The notes below the pieces were generated by a model that was not told the origin of the DNA, ran no database searches, and saw only the letters and a list, made by a program, of their open reading frames with translations. A stretch of DNA of 60,155 nucleotides. Source: DATMNI01 sp035570275 (GTDB lineage Bacteria > Acidobacteriota > Terriglobia > Bryobacterales > Bryobacteraceae). Positions within the stretch are counted from its first letter, which is position 1, and each line of letters starts with the position of its first letter. The translations under genes and the position numbers were made by a program. Where the stretch lies: assembly GCA_035570275.1 (NCBI GenBank), contig DATMNI010000167.1, positions 1 through 60,155 of the forward strand, read 5' to 3'. This document shows positions 7,721 to 15,510 of this stretch, piece by piece.

Positions 7721-8974
7721 ATGCTGACAAGCCTCCTGCGCGATCCCGATTTTCTGAAGCTGTGGTTCGGCCAGGCCATCTCGCGCATCGGATCCCAAGT
7801 CACTCTCGTGGGGTTGCCGCTCACTGCGGTCCTGCTCCTGGGCGCGTCGCCTCTGCAGATGGGCGCACTAGCCGGGGCATCGGCCGCGCCCGTGTGGATC
7901 TTCGGCCTGTTCGCCGGGGCCTGGGCCGACCGCCTGCGCCGCCGGCCCATCCTCATCGCCGCCGATCTCGGGCGCGCCGTCGTGCTGGCTGTCGTTCCCC
8001 TGGCAGCCATGCTCGGCCGCCTAACCATCGTCCATCTCTATCTTGTCGCGACCATCAGCGGATTCCTCACCGTGCTGTTCGACGTCAGCTATCAGGCCTA
8101 CCTGCCGTCTCTGGTGGAACGCGAAAACCTTGTCGAAGGCAATAGCCGCCTGGCGTTGACGGAATCGGTCGCCGAGATCGTCGGGCCCCCTCTCACCGGC
8201 GCGCTGGTGCAACTGGTCACCGCGCCCATCGCCATCCTGTGCGACGCCGTCTCCTTCGCCGCTTCGGCCGTTTTCCTCTGGCTCATCCGCAAACCGGAGC
8301 CGCCGCCCGCGCGCGCGCTGGAGCCTCACATGGGCCGGGAAATCGCCGAAGGGCTGCGCGCCGCCTGGCGCCACCCTTTGCTCCGGCCATTGGCTGGACG
8401 CAAAGCCACCGCGGCCTTCTTCCTGGGCTTCGCCAGCAGTTTGTATGTTCTGTTTGTGACGCGCGAACTCGGCCTCACACCCGTCTTTTTGGGTATCGTG
8501 ATTTCAGCCGGCGGCATCAGCAACCTGGCCGGCGCTTTCCTGGCCGAACCTCTGGCAATCCGCTGGGGTGTCGGCCGGACGCTGGTCGGTTCGTCGTTGG
8601 TGATCGGCCTGGCGATGCTGGCGGTGCCGCTGGCGCGTGGATCGGTGGCGGTCTGCACGGCGATTCTGATCGCCTCCCAACTGTGCGACGCGGCTTGGCC
8701 CGTCTTCACCATCAACGAAACCAGCCTGCGCCAGGCCATCACGCCGCATCGTCTGCTGGGCCGCGTCAACGCCGCCACCCACCTCATCTTCCAGGGCATC
8801 CTCCCATTGGGCGCGCTGGCCGGCGGCGCCATCGCCCAAGGCATCGGCGTGCGAAACACCATTCTCATAGCCGCTGGCGGCATTCTGCTGTCCACCTTGT
8901 GGCTGGTCTGCTCGCCGGTGCGGCGCGTGCGAGATCTTTGTGGGGCAGGTTGTGAACCTGCGGCGGATTGTTAA
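7721..8974 (+). CDS. MFS transporter whose C terminus is encoded by a palindromic repeat
   Basis: A 417-residue major-facilitator protein of the enterobactin-exporter/macrolide-efflux type. It has about 12 hydrophobic segments, the early motif LWFGQAISRIGSQVTLVG, and the loop GAWADRLRRRPIL between helices 2 and 3. It probably exports a small hydrophobic compound; the substrate is unknown. After helix 12 the frame runs into repeat copy B: the last residues CGAGCEPAADC and the TAA at 8972-8974 are repeat sequence. The original tail has therefore been replaced or extended. The ATG at 7721 has only a weak upstream ribosome site. Confidence 0.85.
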   Translation: MLTSLLRDPDFLKLWFGQAISRIGSQVTLVGLPLTAVLLLGASPLQMGALAGASAAPVWIFGLFAGAWADRLRRRPILIAADLGRAVVLAVVPLAAMLGRLTIVHLYLVATISGFLTVLFDVSYQAYLPSLVERENLVEGNSRLALTESVAEIVGPPLTGALVQLVTAPIAILCDAVSFAASAVFLWLIRKPEPPPARALEPHMGREIAEGLRAAWRHPLLRPLAGRKATAAFFLGFASSLYVLFVTRELGLTPVFLGIVISAGGISNLAGAFLAEPLAIRWGVGRTLVGSSLVIGLAMLAVPLARGSVAVCTAILIASQLCDAAWPVFTINETSLRQAITPHRLLGRVNAATHLIFQGILPLGALAGGAIAQGIGVRNTILIAAGGILLSTLWLVCSPVRRVRDLCGAGCEPAADC

Positions 8975-9003
8975 TCCGCCTGCGCGATGCGGCAGCGAGC
9001 CAT
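8938..9003 (+). repeat. palindromic repeat family 1, copy B (inside MFS 3' end)
   Basis: Full-length copy. Hairpin 1 is GCAGGTT-GTG-AACCTGC, hairpin 2 GGCGGATT-GTT-AATCCGCC, and the tail is GCGCGATGCGGCAGCGAGC. It supplies the stop codon of the MFS gene. Confidence 0.9.
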
Positions 9004-9118
9004 TCCGCGTTGGCAGACTCGTCGCAACGGCAGGGCAGCCCGCCAATCTGCGCCGCTCCTCGCAAACGTTTACCCAACCTGCTCACTAGTCGTCTGGCGT
9101 ATTAGTTAGACTCTCAAT

Positions 9119-9205
9119 GTGCCCAATATGCCGCCCTGGCTGGTTCCAATCGGCCGGATCTTTTATGCTCTCGGCTCGACCGGCATCGGTGTTCAGCGCC
9201 GCACC
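9119..9205 (+). pseudogene. N-terminal relic of a DoxX-like membrane protein
   Basis: GTG at 9119 starts about 29 residues resembling the first helix of DoxX-type proteins (PWLVPIGRIFYALGSTGIGV). The frame then turns into unrelated sequence and runs into the next gene. It appears to be a truncated gene start left between the repeat and the downstream promoter. The family call rests on one helix only. Confidence 0.35.
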
Positions 9206-9237
9206 TGCGCCGCCTGCCCCATCCTCCTCCTTTTGTG

Positions 9238-9243
9238 TATAAT
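9238..9243 (+). promoter_or_regulatory. -10-like box
   Basis: TATAAT at 9238-9243, about 20 bases before the start at 9264. No good -35 box is seen. Confidence 0.4.
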
Positions 9244-9263
9244 CAGACTCACGGAGAGGTACG

Positions 9264-10052
9264 ATGAGGCGAACAATTCAGTTTTCGGCAGTTGCTCTGT
9301 CCCTATTTATGGGTGTGCAGGCATTTCCCTCGGATGGGGTGCTGGTAGTGAATCGCGGATTGCCCCAGTCCAATCTGAACAACGCGTCTGGACCGGTTCG
9401 CAGCAATGTCCGGTGGGGCTGGCACGATCAGGGCTTTCTCGGGGATGAATTCACCATCGGCGCTCCCGGCGAACGATGGGTGATCGACGCCATTCGAACC
9501 TGGAGTGTGCCCGGTGGCGCCGGCCATGTTCCGGACCACCTGGCCGATTTCTTCGAGGACGTGCGGCTGTACTTCGGCGGACCGGACACCGGCGTGACGC
9601 CGGTATCTACCGCGCAACTGACGCCGGGGAGCGATGAAACCGGCAACGGCAATGTAAGCATCTCCGAATCCACACGCGCCGGCGCGCTCTTCTACGACGA
9701 TTTCGGCGTTCGCCTGCCCATCTGGCAGGTGGAGTTTGGAAGCCTGAACCTGCCGGTTGATGGCGGCGTGAAGTACCGGTTCGGCGTATGGGGCATGGGC
9801 CGCCCTGTCCCCGGCATGGAGGGCAAAACATACACGTGGTATAACCACGCGTCCAATGCGGCGCTCAGTGGAACCGCGCAGGATGGCGCCGACGGCGTGA
9901 TGCTGCTTTTCGACGCCGGCGGCCGCTACTCGGATGTTTTCAAGGCCGATGGCAACGGATGGGACAAACCGGCGGACATTAATGTCCAGGTTCTCGCCCA
10001 TCGAGTTCCGGCTGCGTCAACCAACCCCAGACGAGGGCTCCAGGTTCGTTAA
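9264..10052 (+). CDS. secreted hypothetical protein
   Basis: This encodes 262 residues. ATG at 9264 has GGAGAGG immediately upstream. The signal peptide is about residues 1-20 (TIQFSAVALSLFMGVQAF). The mature protein is beta-rich and full of Gly, Asp and aromatic residues (EFTIGAPGERWVIDAIRTW, DFFEDVRLYFGGPDTG), resembling secreted beta-sandwich proteins. No catalytic motif or C-terminal anchor is visible and I recognise no family. It stands alone, with a -10-like box in front and repeat copy C just after the stop. Confidence 0.75.
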   Translation: MRRTIQFSAVALSLFMGVQAFPSDGVLVVNRGLPQSNLNNASGPVRSNVRWGWHDQGFLGDEFTIGAPGERWVIDAIRTWSVPGGAGHVPDHLADFFEDVRLYFGGPDTGVTPVSTAQLTPGSDETGNGNVSISESTRAGALFYDDFGVRLPIWQVEFGSLNLPVDGGVKYRFGVWGMGRPVPGMEGKTYTWYNHASNAALSGTAQDGADGVMLLFDAGGRYSDVFKADGNGWDKPADINVQVLAHRVPAASTNPRRGLQVR

Positions 10053-10058
10053 TCCTTT

Positions 10059-10125
10059 GTGGGGCAGATTGTTAATCTGCGGCGGATTGGCAATCCGCCT
10101 GCGCTCCTCGACGATGGCAGCGACC
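10059..10125 (+). repeat. palindromic repeat family 1, copy C
   Basis: Hairpin 1 is GCAGATT-GTT-AATCTGC, hairpin 2 GGCGGATT-GGC-AATCCGCC, followed by a diverged tail. It begins 6 bases after the stop of the secreted-protein gene. Confidence 0.88.
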
Positions 10126-10185
10126 TGGCGTTCGACTGCAAAATAGTGGTATCCCCTTTTCTTTCGGAGTGCAGCGCCTTTTTCA

Positions 10186-10232
10186 GAATTCGGCATCGGT
10201 GGGGCCAGGAGGACGTCCCGGTCCGCTGGCCG
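10186..10232 (-). pseudogene. brnA-like sequence fragment
   Basis: On the minus strand this reads PGPTDAEF then a stop, matching the EVRPTDAEFW segment of the nearby brnA gene at both peptide and DNA level (the shared CGGCATCGGTGGG). It is a short relic of a second antitoxin-like gene or a partial duplication. Confidence 0.4.
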
Positions 10233-10264
10233 GAAGGGTCTTAAGGTAGGCTCGATTCGCTTCT

Positions 10265-10597
10265 TTAATGTTGGCGATCCTTGGCCGTTGTTCGCTCAAC
10301 TCCCCTCCCGGACGTCAGATTTGCATTCATGTAGGTCCGGAGAACGGCGTTGATTCGCGTTTGGTACCCCTTTTGTTTTCTCAGCCATTCGAGAAGATCC
10401 GCATCCAGCCGGATCGTGATGGTTTGCTTTGCGGCAGGAATGACCACCCGCGCATTCTTCCAGAACTCGGCATCGGTGGGCCGCACCTCCGGGTCCCCCT
10501 CAATGGCTCGCCGAATTTGACGATCGCTCAGGGAGCGCACGCGCTTCCAGTCGCTGACATCGTTAACCGAAGACTCTCCAGTACGCTTCTCTTTCAT
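10265..10597 (-). CDS. brnA: BrnA-type antitoxin
   Basis: A 110-residue antitoxin of the BrnT/BrnA type II system. The family core is visible: a linker with RPTDAEFWKNARVVIP, then a ribbon-helix-helix DNA-binding domain (KQTITIRLDADLLEWLRKQ and GYQTRINAVLRTYM). BrnA neutralises the BrnT ribonuclease and represses the operon. ATG at 10597 lies inside the 3' end of brnT (35-base overlap), the usual brnTA order. The partner toxin appears frameshifted. Confidence 0.85.
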   Translation of the reverse strand: MKEKRTGESSVNDVSDWKRVRSLSDRQIRRAIEGDPEVRPTDAEFWKNARVVIPAAKQTITIRLDADLLEWLRKQKGYQTRINAVLRTYMNANLTSGRGVERTTAKDRQH

Positions 10598-10839
10598 GTC
10601 GCTCTGCCCTCCACGCCGAAATGATCCGACGCTCGGTCTGAGACACCTCGGTGTAGATTACCGTGATCTCAATGCCGCTAACGATGCCAATGGCATACAC
10701 CCGAATCTCGCCATAATCAAAGCGATCATCCGCTTTCTCAAGCGTGGCGCCTTCGAAGATTCGAATAGCGTCCTCAAACGCAACGCCGTGACGGGCCAGG
10801 TTCCGTCGATTCTTCTTCGGGTCCCCAGCGTAAGCTCAT
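10563..10839 (-). pseudogene. brnT: BrnT-type toxin gene with a +1 frameshift
   Basis: From ATG 10839 the frame reads MSLRW, then needs a one-base skip in the GGGG run (10823-10826, written CCCC on the plus strand) to continue as DPKKNRRNLARHGVAFEDA. It goes on with YGEIRVYAIGIVSG, TVIYTEVSQTERRIISAWRA and ERHEREAY to a TAA at 10563-10565. This is the BrnT fold, with the conserved WDP..N..KHGVxFEDA start and the RIISAR-like end. The 277-base span equals 92 codons plus one base. Either the toxin is inactivated or the assembly has an extra G. Confidence 0.75.
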
Positions 10840-10863
10840 GCCGCCTAGCTCATACCGCCATAT

Positions 10864-10874
10864 GTACATTATGT
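10864..10874. promoter_or_regulatory. AT-rich dyad upstream of brnT
   Basis: TACATTATGTA, a near-perfect palindrome 25 bases upstream of the brnT start in an otherwise GC-rich region. It could be the autoregulatory operator/-10 region of brnTA. Confidence 0.35.
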
Positions 10875-11041
10875 ATTTACGCTGACGGAATGGCAAGCGC
10901 GCGCGTGACGCCCGGCAAGCGGGGTTGTCGAGCACCGAAAAACCAGTCGCACGCAAACCTGAACAATTTCGCCCCTGTTTTCCATAGCTTAAGGCTCCCA
11001 CGTCCGATTTCTCACATCTTCTCGTGCTACCATGCGGTGGC

Positions 11042-11076
11042 AGGGCAGGTCCGGCAATCCCGGTCCTGCCCTTTTC
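11042..11076 (+). terminator. strong hairpin followed by TTTT
   Basis: AGGGCAGGTCCGG (11042-11054) pairs with CCGGTCCTGCCCT (11060-11072) with one mismatch, followed by TTTT. This has the shape of an intrinsic terminator. No plus-strand gene ends just before it, so it may act as a leader hairpin of the ORF at 11082. Confidence 0.5.
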
Positions 11077-11081
11077 TGTTG

Positions 11082-11438
11082 ATGATCGGCAAGAATGATG
11101 CTCAGCCAAACCCAACCCGACGCCAGCCGTCTCCCGCGCCGCTTCCGCGAAAGCCGCGGCCCAACTCCCGGCTCGCGGCCTCTCGGACTCAAGGGGGGAG
11201 GTCTATCACTACCGGCCCACCTCTCCTCGGGACTCCTCCTGGTACGAATCCAAACCCGATCCCAATCCCGAACCCGTTTACTCTCAACCGAATGCACCGG
11301 GAATTGGGTTCGTTTCGCCAAAACACATCGAGACCCTCCAAGGCCAGCCCGCCGTCCCAGGAATTGGCTTCGTTCCGTCAACTCGCCTCGGCTCCCCCTC
11401 CGGCCTGGAAACCGGCGTCATCGCAGCGTTCAGTGTGA
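11082..11438 (+). CDS. Pro/Arg-rich ORF with repeated ELxSFRQ motif, possibly a decayed gene
   Basis: This encodes 118 residues from ATG 11082. The N-terminal part (RLAASRTQGGRSITTGPP) resembles the start of acidobacterial proteins whose N terminus reads RxxASRxNGAxSxGPxTPEGK. The C-terminal part carries two copies of a short motif (HRELGSFRQNT, SQELASFRQLA) encoded by diverged direct repeats near 11299 and 11359. The middle domain expected for such proteins is absent, so this may be an internally deleted relic. Composition is very Pro/Ser/Arg-rich and function is unknown. Confidence 0.35.
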   Translation: MIGKNDAQPNPTRRQPSPAPLPRKPRPNSRLAASRTQGGRSITTGPPLLGTPPGTNPNPIPIPNPFTLNRMHRELGSFRQNTSRPSKASPPSQELASFRQLASAPPPAWKPASSQRSV

Positions 11439-11482
11439 GAGGTCAATATGATAGACTCGCTCTTCCGTGGAGGTCGTGTAGC

Positions 11483-12649
11483 GTGAAGAATTCCGTCAGA
11501 ACCTTGGCCGCCATCGTCGCGGCGGCGCTGGTGTCGCCGTTGTGCGCGGCCGCCGCCAAAGGCGATTTCGTCGCCTATTTCGGCACTTATACCAGGCAAA
11601 AGAGCAAGGGTATTTACGCGTACCAGTTTGCGCCGGCCACCGGGAAACTGACGCCTGTCGGCCTGGTTGCCGAAACCGTCAATCCGTCGTTCCTGGCCGT
11701 CCACCCCAACGGCAGGTTTCTCTACGCCGCCAATGAGGTGAGCACCTACAAAGGCCAGCCCACCGGAAGCCTCAGCGCCTTCGCCATTGACCCGGCAACT
11801 CACCAGTTGAAGCTGCTGAACCAAGTCTCGTCGAAGGGCTCGGGACCGTGCCACGTAGCGCTCGATCATACCGGCAAGTGGCTGTTCACCGCCAACTACG
11901 ACAGCGGCAGCGTGGCCGCCTTTCCCGTGCACGACGATGGCTCGCTGGGTGAGGCTTCGTCCTTTGTGCAGCACGCCGGGTCCAGCGTCGATCCGCAACG
12001 TCAGCGTGGCCCGCACGCGCACGACATCACGGTTTCGCCGGACAATCGCTTCGTGCTGGTGAACGATCTGGGGCTGGACCAGATTGTGGTTTACCGCCTG
12101 GACCCGGTCAAGGGCATGCTCACTCCGAACGACCCGCCGTTCGGCAAGGTAGCGCCGGGTTCGGGGCCGCGCCACTTCGCGTTCGGAAAGGGCGCCAAAT
12201 TCGCATACGCCCTCAACGAGATGGCGCTGACAGTGACGGCCTTCCAGTACGATGCCGCCAAGGGGAGCCTGGCCGAGGTGCAAACGTCGCCCACACTCGC
12301 GGAACCCTTTGCCGGCGAAAAAAGCGGCGCTGAGATTACCGTGCATCCCAACGGCAAGTTCCTTTACGCGTCCAACCGCGGGCCGGACAGCATCTCCGTC
12401 TTCCGCATCGACGCCAAGACCGGCAAACTCACCGCCATCGAGCGCGTGCCGACGCAGGGCAAGACGCCGCGCAACTTCGCCATCGACCCCACCGGCAAGT
12501 TCCTCTTCGCGGCCAATCAGGATTCTGACAACGTGGTGGTCTTCCACCTGGACCCGGGCACCGGCCATCTGACGCCGGCGGGCAATGTGCTCGATGTGGG
12601 CGCTCCCGTTTGCGTGGTCTTCACCCCCATGACAAACCCGGTGAAGTAA
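11483..12649 (+). CDS. exported lactonase, 7-bladed beta-propeller (Pgl/YbhE family)
   Basis: A 388-residue protein. GTG at 11483 with GGAGG 9 bases upstream gives a clean signal peptide (NSVRTLAAIVAAALVSPL); the longer in-frame ORF is unlikely. The mature part is a lactonase-type propeller with repeated blades ending in patterns such as LAVHPNGRFLYAANE, VALDHTGKWLFTANYDSG, ITVHPNGKFLYASNRGPDS and FAIDPTGKFLFAANQDSD. Conserved polar residues of the 6-phosphogluconolactonase/carboxymuconate-cyclase family (RGPHAHD, GSGPRHF) are present. Export implies a periplasmic sugar or organic-acid lactone as substrate. The permease gene starts at the very next codon. Confidence 0.88.
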   Translation: MKNSVRTLAAIVAAALVSPLCAAAAKGDFVAYFGTYTRQKSKGIYAYQFAPATGKLTPVGLVAETVNPSFLAVHPNGRFLYAANEVSTYKGQPTGSLSAFAIDPATHQLKLLNQVSSKGSGPCHVALDHTGKWLFTANYDSGSVAAFPVHDDGSLGEASSFVQHAGSSVDPQRQRGPHAHDITVSPDNRFVLVNDLGLDQIVVYRLDPVKGMLTPNDPPFGKVAPGSGPRHFAFGKGAKFAYALNEMALTVTAFQYDAAKGSLAEVQTSPTLAEPFAGEKSGAEITVHPNGKFLYASNRGPDSISVFRIDAKTGKLTAIERVPTQGKTPRNFAIDPTGKFLFAANQDSDNVVVFHLDPGTGHLTPAGNVLDVGAPVCVVFTPMTNPVK

Positions 12650-14308
12650 ATGGGGGAGCCCTGGTATCAGAATTTCGACCCGTTGGGCAACCAGTGGCTC
12701 TCTACCGTAGCGGCGGCCATCCCGGTCTGCACGCTGTTCTACTTCCTGGCAGTGCGCCGCGCCCCGGCGTGGCGGGCTGCGGTGTTTGCCTTCGTGGCCG
12801 CCGTGGTCGTTGCGCTGGCCGTGTTCCGCATGCCCGCCGTCATGGTGGCGGGCGCGGTGGCCGATGGATTGGTGTTCGGCTGGTTCCGGATTGCCTGGGT
12901 CGTGGTGGCCGCCGTTTTCGTCTACGACATATCGGTGGAATCGGGCCAGTTCGCCATCGTGAAGCAATCCATCGGCGATATCTCCGAGGACCGGCGCCTG
13001 CAAGTGCTGCTGATCGCCTTCGCATTCGGCGCGTTACTAGAGGGCGCCGGCGGCGGCGGCGCCCCCGTGGCCGTGTCCGGCGCCATGATGATCGGGCTCG
13101 GCTTCCCGCCGTTCCAAACCGCGCTGCTCTGCCTCATCGCCAACTCGGCGCCGGTGGCCTACGGAGGCTTGGGCAACCCCGTGCGCACCCTGGTGGCCGT
13201 CACCGGTCTGCCCGAAGCCGATTTCAGCGCCATGATCGGCCGCATCCTTCCGCTCACCACGCTGGTGCTGCCGTTCTGGCTGATCCGCACGCTGTGCAAC
13301 AAGCGCGACACGCTGGCGGTCTGGCCCGGCCTGCTGGCCTGCGGCATCACCTTCGGCGGCATTCAGTTTTTCTGGTCGAACTACATGGATGCCGCGCTGG
13401 TGGATATTCTGGGTGGTATCGGCACCCTGGCATTCCTGGCGTTTTTCTTCCGCAAGGTCTGGCGTCCCAAGGAAATCTGGCGCTACGGCGGCGAAGGGGC
13501 CGCAGCCAAAACCGCGCCAGGCCAGGAACTCACCTTCGGGAAAGTTGTGTGGGCCTGGTCGCCGTTCCTGTTGCTGGCCGGCTTCGTGGTGCTTTGGGGC
13601 ATACCCTCGGTCACCGCGATTTTGGACAAGGTCTCGTGGAAGGCGCCGGTCCCCGGCCTGCACATGCTGGTGTTCCGCACGCCGCCCGTAGTCCCGGTAG
13701 CCAGGGCTGAGGCGGCCACGTTCGACGTGTCGTGGCTCTCCACCGCGGGCACCGGCTCCCTGATCGCGGGCCTGGTCGCGGCCCCGCTGGCGGGCCTTTC
13801 GTTGGGACGAACGCTGCAGGTCTTCGCCGGGTCGCTGCGGCGCTTGAAAATGAGCCTGGTGGCGATCATGGCGATGCTGGGCGTCGGCTTCATCACGCGC
13901 TACTGCGGCATGGACGCCACCATGGCGATGGCGATGGCGCACACCGGCGCGCTGTTTCCATTCTTCGGGACCATGATTGGGTGGCTGGGCGTTTCGCTGA
14001 GCGGCACCGACGCCGGGTCGAACGCGCTCTTCGGCAGCTTGCAGGTGATCACGGCCAACAAGCTCGGGCTGAGCCCGATTTTGATGGGTGCCGCCAACAG
14101 CGCGGGCGGTGTGATGGGGAAGATGATCGCGGCGCAGTCGCTGGTGATCGCCTGCGCGGTCACCGGCCAGGAAGGCAAGGAAGGCGAACTGCTGCGCGCG
14201 TTGCTGAAGCACAGCATCCTGCTGATGATGCTGGTGGGGATGATCGTGATGATGTACGCGTACGTCTTCCCCGGCGCCATTCCCAACGGTCATCATTATT
14301 GGAAGTAG
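12650..14308 (+). CDS. lldP: L-lactate permease family transporter (LctP)
   Basis: A 552-residue integral membrane protein, the length typical of LldP. It has about 14 hydrophobic helices and hallmark stretches GALLEGAGGGGAPVAVSGAM, IANSAPVAYGGLGNP, GVSLSGTDAGSNALFGSLQ and NSAGGVMGKMIAAQSL. The family imports L-lactate or glycolate with protons. ATG 12650 directly follows the TAA of the lactonase gene, so the two are almost certainly co-transcribed. This suggests that the lactonase product or a related hydroxy-acid is the transported substrate (inference). Confidence 0.92.
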   Translation: MGEPWYQNFDPLGNQWLSTVAAAIPVCTLFYFLAVRRAPAWRAAVFAFVAAVVVALAVFRMPAVMVAGAVADGLVFGWFRIAWVVVAAVFVYDISVESGQFAIVKQSIGDISEDRRLQVLLIAFAFGALLEGAGGGGAPVAVSGAMMIGLGFPPFQTALLCLIANSAPVAYGGLGNPVRTLVAVTGLPEADFSAMIGRILPLTTLVLPFWLIRTLCNKRDTLAVWPGLLACGITFGGIQFFWSNYMDAALVDILGGIGTLAFLAFFFRKVWRPKEIWRYGGEGAAAKTAPGQELTFGKVVWAWSPFLLLAGFVVLWGIPSVTAILDKVSWKAPVPGLHMLVFRTPPVVPVARAEAATFDVSWLSTAGTGSLIAGLVAAPLAGLSLGRTLQVFAGSLRRLKMSLVAIMAMLGVGFITRYCGMDATMAMAMAHTGALFPFFGTMIGWLGVSLSGTDAGSNALFGSLQVITANKLGLSPILMGAANSAGGVMGKMIAAQSLVIACAVTGQEGKEGELLRALLKHSILLMMLVGMIVMMYAYVFPGAIPNGHHYWK

Positions 14309-14315
14309 TGGGGGT

Positions 14316-14329
14316 GGGCCTCCAGGCCC
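14316..14329. other. small GC hairpin in the lldP-rraA gap
   Basis: GGGCCT-CC-AGGCCC in the 51-base gap between the permease and the RraA-like gene. There is no T-run. It may stabilise or process the message. Confidence 0.3.
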
Positions 14330-14359
14330 GCCCGTCTGGTTGTACTCAAGGAGGTTGGA

Positions 14360-15103
14360 ATGAAGCGGACATTGTGGACTGTGGCCCTGGCGGCGCTGGC
14401 CGCCGCGGTCTGGCTGGTGGCGCAGGTGATTGCCCAGCCGTCGGCCCAACCATCGGGCGACCCTTTGACCGAGGGCTTCCGCCTGGTGGAAGTGGCTTCG
14501 GTTTCGGACGCCATGGAGCAGTTGTACGGGCAGAAGAGCTACATGTCGCACCAGATGCGGCCGCTCTCGCCCGCCAAGTTTGCCGGCCCGGCGGTCACGG
14601 TGCTGCTCAAGAAGGAGGAGCACAAGGATGGCGCTGCGGCATCGGCAGGCATGCTGGATGCCATCGACAATGCCAAGCCTGGCTCGGTCTATGTAATGGT
14701 GCTCGAAGATGGCGCGGATTACGCCGGTATCGGCGGCCTGATGGCGACCGCCATGAAGTATCGCGGCCTGGCCGGGGCGGTGATCGATGGGTCGGTGCGC
14801 GACACGCCGCAGATTCGCAAGCTGCAATTCCCGGTCTTCAGCCGCGGCGTGGCGCCTTCCACCACCATCAACCACTACCGTTTCGCGGGCGTCAACGTCC
14901 CTGTAACGTGCGCGGGCGTGCAGGTAAACGCCGGTGATATCATCACGGCGGATGAGGATGGCGTGGCCGTGGTGCCGCGTGCCAAGGCAGACGAAGTGTT
15001 AAAGAAGGCACAGGCGCTGGATGATACGGAGCACACCATGCTGCCGTTCATCGAGAAGTTCCGGTCTATTAAGGAAGCCGTGGCCAAATTTGGACGGATT
15101 TAA
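14360..15103 (+). CDS. exported RraA-like / HMG-aldolase-fold protein
   Basis: A 247-residue protein. A signal peptide (about residues 1-26, LWTVALAALAAAVWLVAQV) precedes a full RraA-like domain. Family signatures include VASVSDAMEQLYG near the start, GGLMATAMKYRGLAGAVIDG, then SVRD, where Arg and Asp form the aldolase/metal site, and GDIITADEDGVAVVP near the end. Cytoplasmic members are 4-hydroxy-4-methyl-2-oxoglutarate aldolases/oxaloacetate decarboxylases or RNase E inhibitors. An exported version points to a periplasmic lyase-type role on a hydroxy/keto acid. ATG 14360 has AGGAGG upstream. Confidence 0.85.
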   Translation: MKRTLWTVALAALAAAVWLVAQVIAQPSAQPSGDPLTEGFRLVEVASVSDAMEQLYGQKSYMSHQMRPLSPAKFAGPAVTVLLKKEEHKDGAAASAGMLDAIDNAKPGSVYVMVLEDGADYAGIGGLMATAMKYRGLAGAVIDGSVRDTPQIRKLQFPVFSRGVAPSTTINHYRFAGVNVPVTCAGVQVNAGDIITADEDGVAVVPRAKADEVLKKAQALDDTEHTMLPFIEKFRSIKEAVAKFGRI

Positions 15104-15116
15104 AAGGAGCGATTGT

Positions 15117-15482
15117 ATGAAGACGATTCTGTGTTGGATGGCAGTGTTCGCGGGCGTGGCGTCAGCCGCCGATGTCAGCGGCAACTGGAAGGCAACCGCC
15201 GATCTTGGCGGAAACGCCATCGAGCGGACCTTCACGTTCAAGGTGGATGGCAACAAGCTCACGGGCGAGACCACGAGTTCCATGATGGGCAAGTCCGTCA
15301 TCACCGATGGCAAAGTGGATGGCGATACTGTAACGTTCAGCATCACCGCGAAGTTCCAGGACAACGAGATGAAGCTTACCTATAAGGGTAAGGTCAACGC
15401 CAAGGGCGACGAACTCAAGTTGACCTCGGAAGGCGCTCCGGGCGGCCAGGCGATCGAGTGGAACGCCAAACGCGCGCAGTGA
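15117..15482 (+). CDS. small secreted beta-rich protein
   Basis: This encodes 121 residues. ATG 15117 with AAAGGAGC upstream fixes the start 13 bases after the RraA-like gene; longer in-frame reading is an overlap artefact. The signal peptide is MKTILCWMAVFAGVASA. The mature part is a short beta-barrel-like chain: VSGNWKATADLGGNAIERTF, then GNKLTGETTSSM, GKVDGDTVTF and KLTYKGKVNAKGDELKLT. The type is common in Solibacter-like genomes next to diverse enzymes. Function is unknown. Confidence 0.78.
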   Translation: MKTILCWMAVFAGVASAADVSGNWKATADLGGNAIERTFTFKVDGNKLTGETTSSMMGKSVITDGKVDGDTVTFSITAKFQDNEMKLTYKGKVNAKGDELKLTSEGAPGGQAIEWNAKRAQ

Positions 15483-15510
15483 CGGTGGGACGCTTGAAGA
15501 AGGAGAAACG

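Noticed and set aside
11042..11072. Small SRP-like RNA suggested by GGCAGGTCCGG
   Set aside because: The SRP apical loop GGAAGCAGCC is absent; the sequence is simply a hairpin with a T-run.
12610..13710. Long plus-strand frame overlapping lldP
   Set aside because: Composition is Arg/Gly/Pro-rich shadow of the lactate permease; no family resemblance.
13037..14875. 612-residue minus-strand frame under lldP
   Set aside because: Antisense shadow caused by high GC; His/Arg/Gly-rich without domains.
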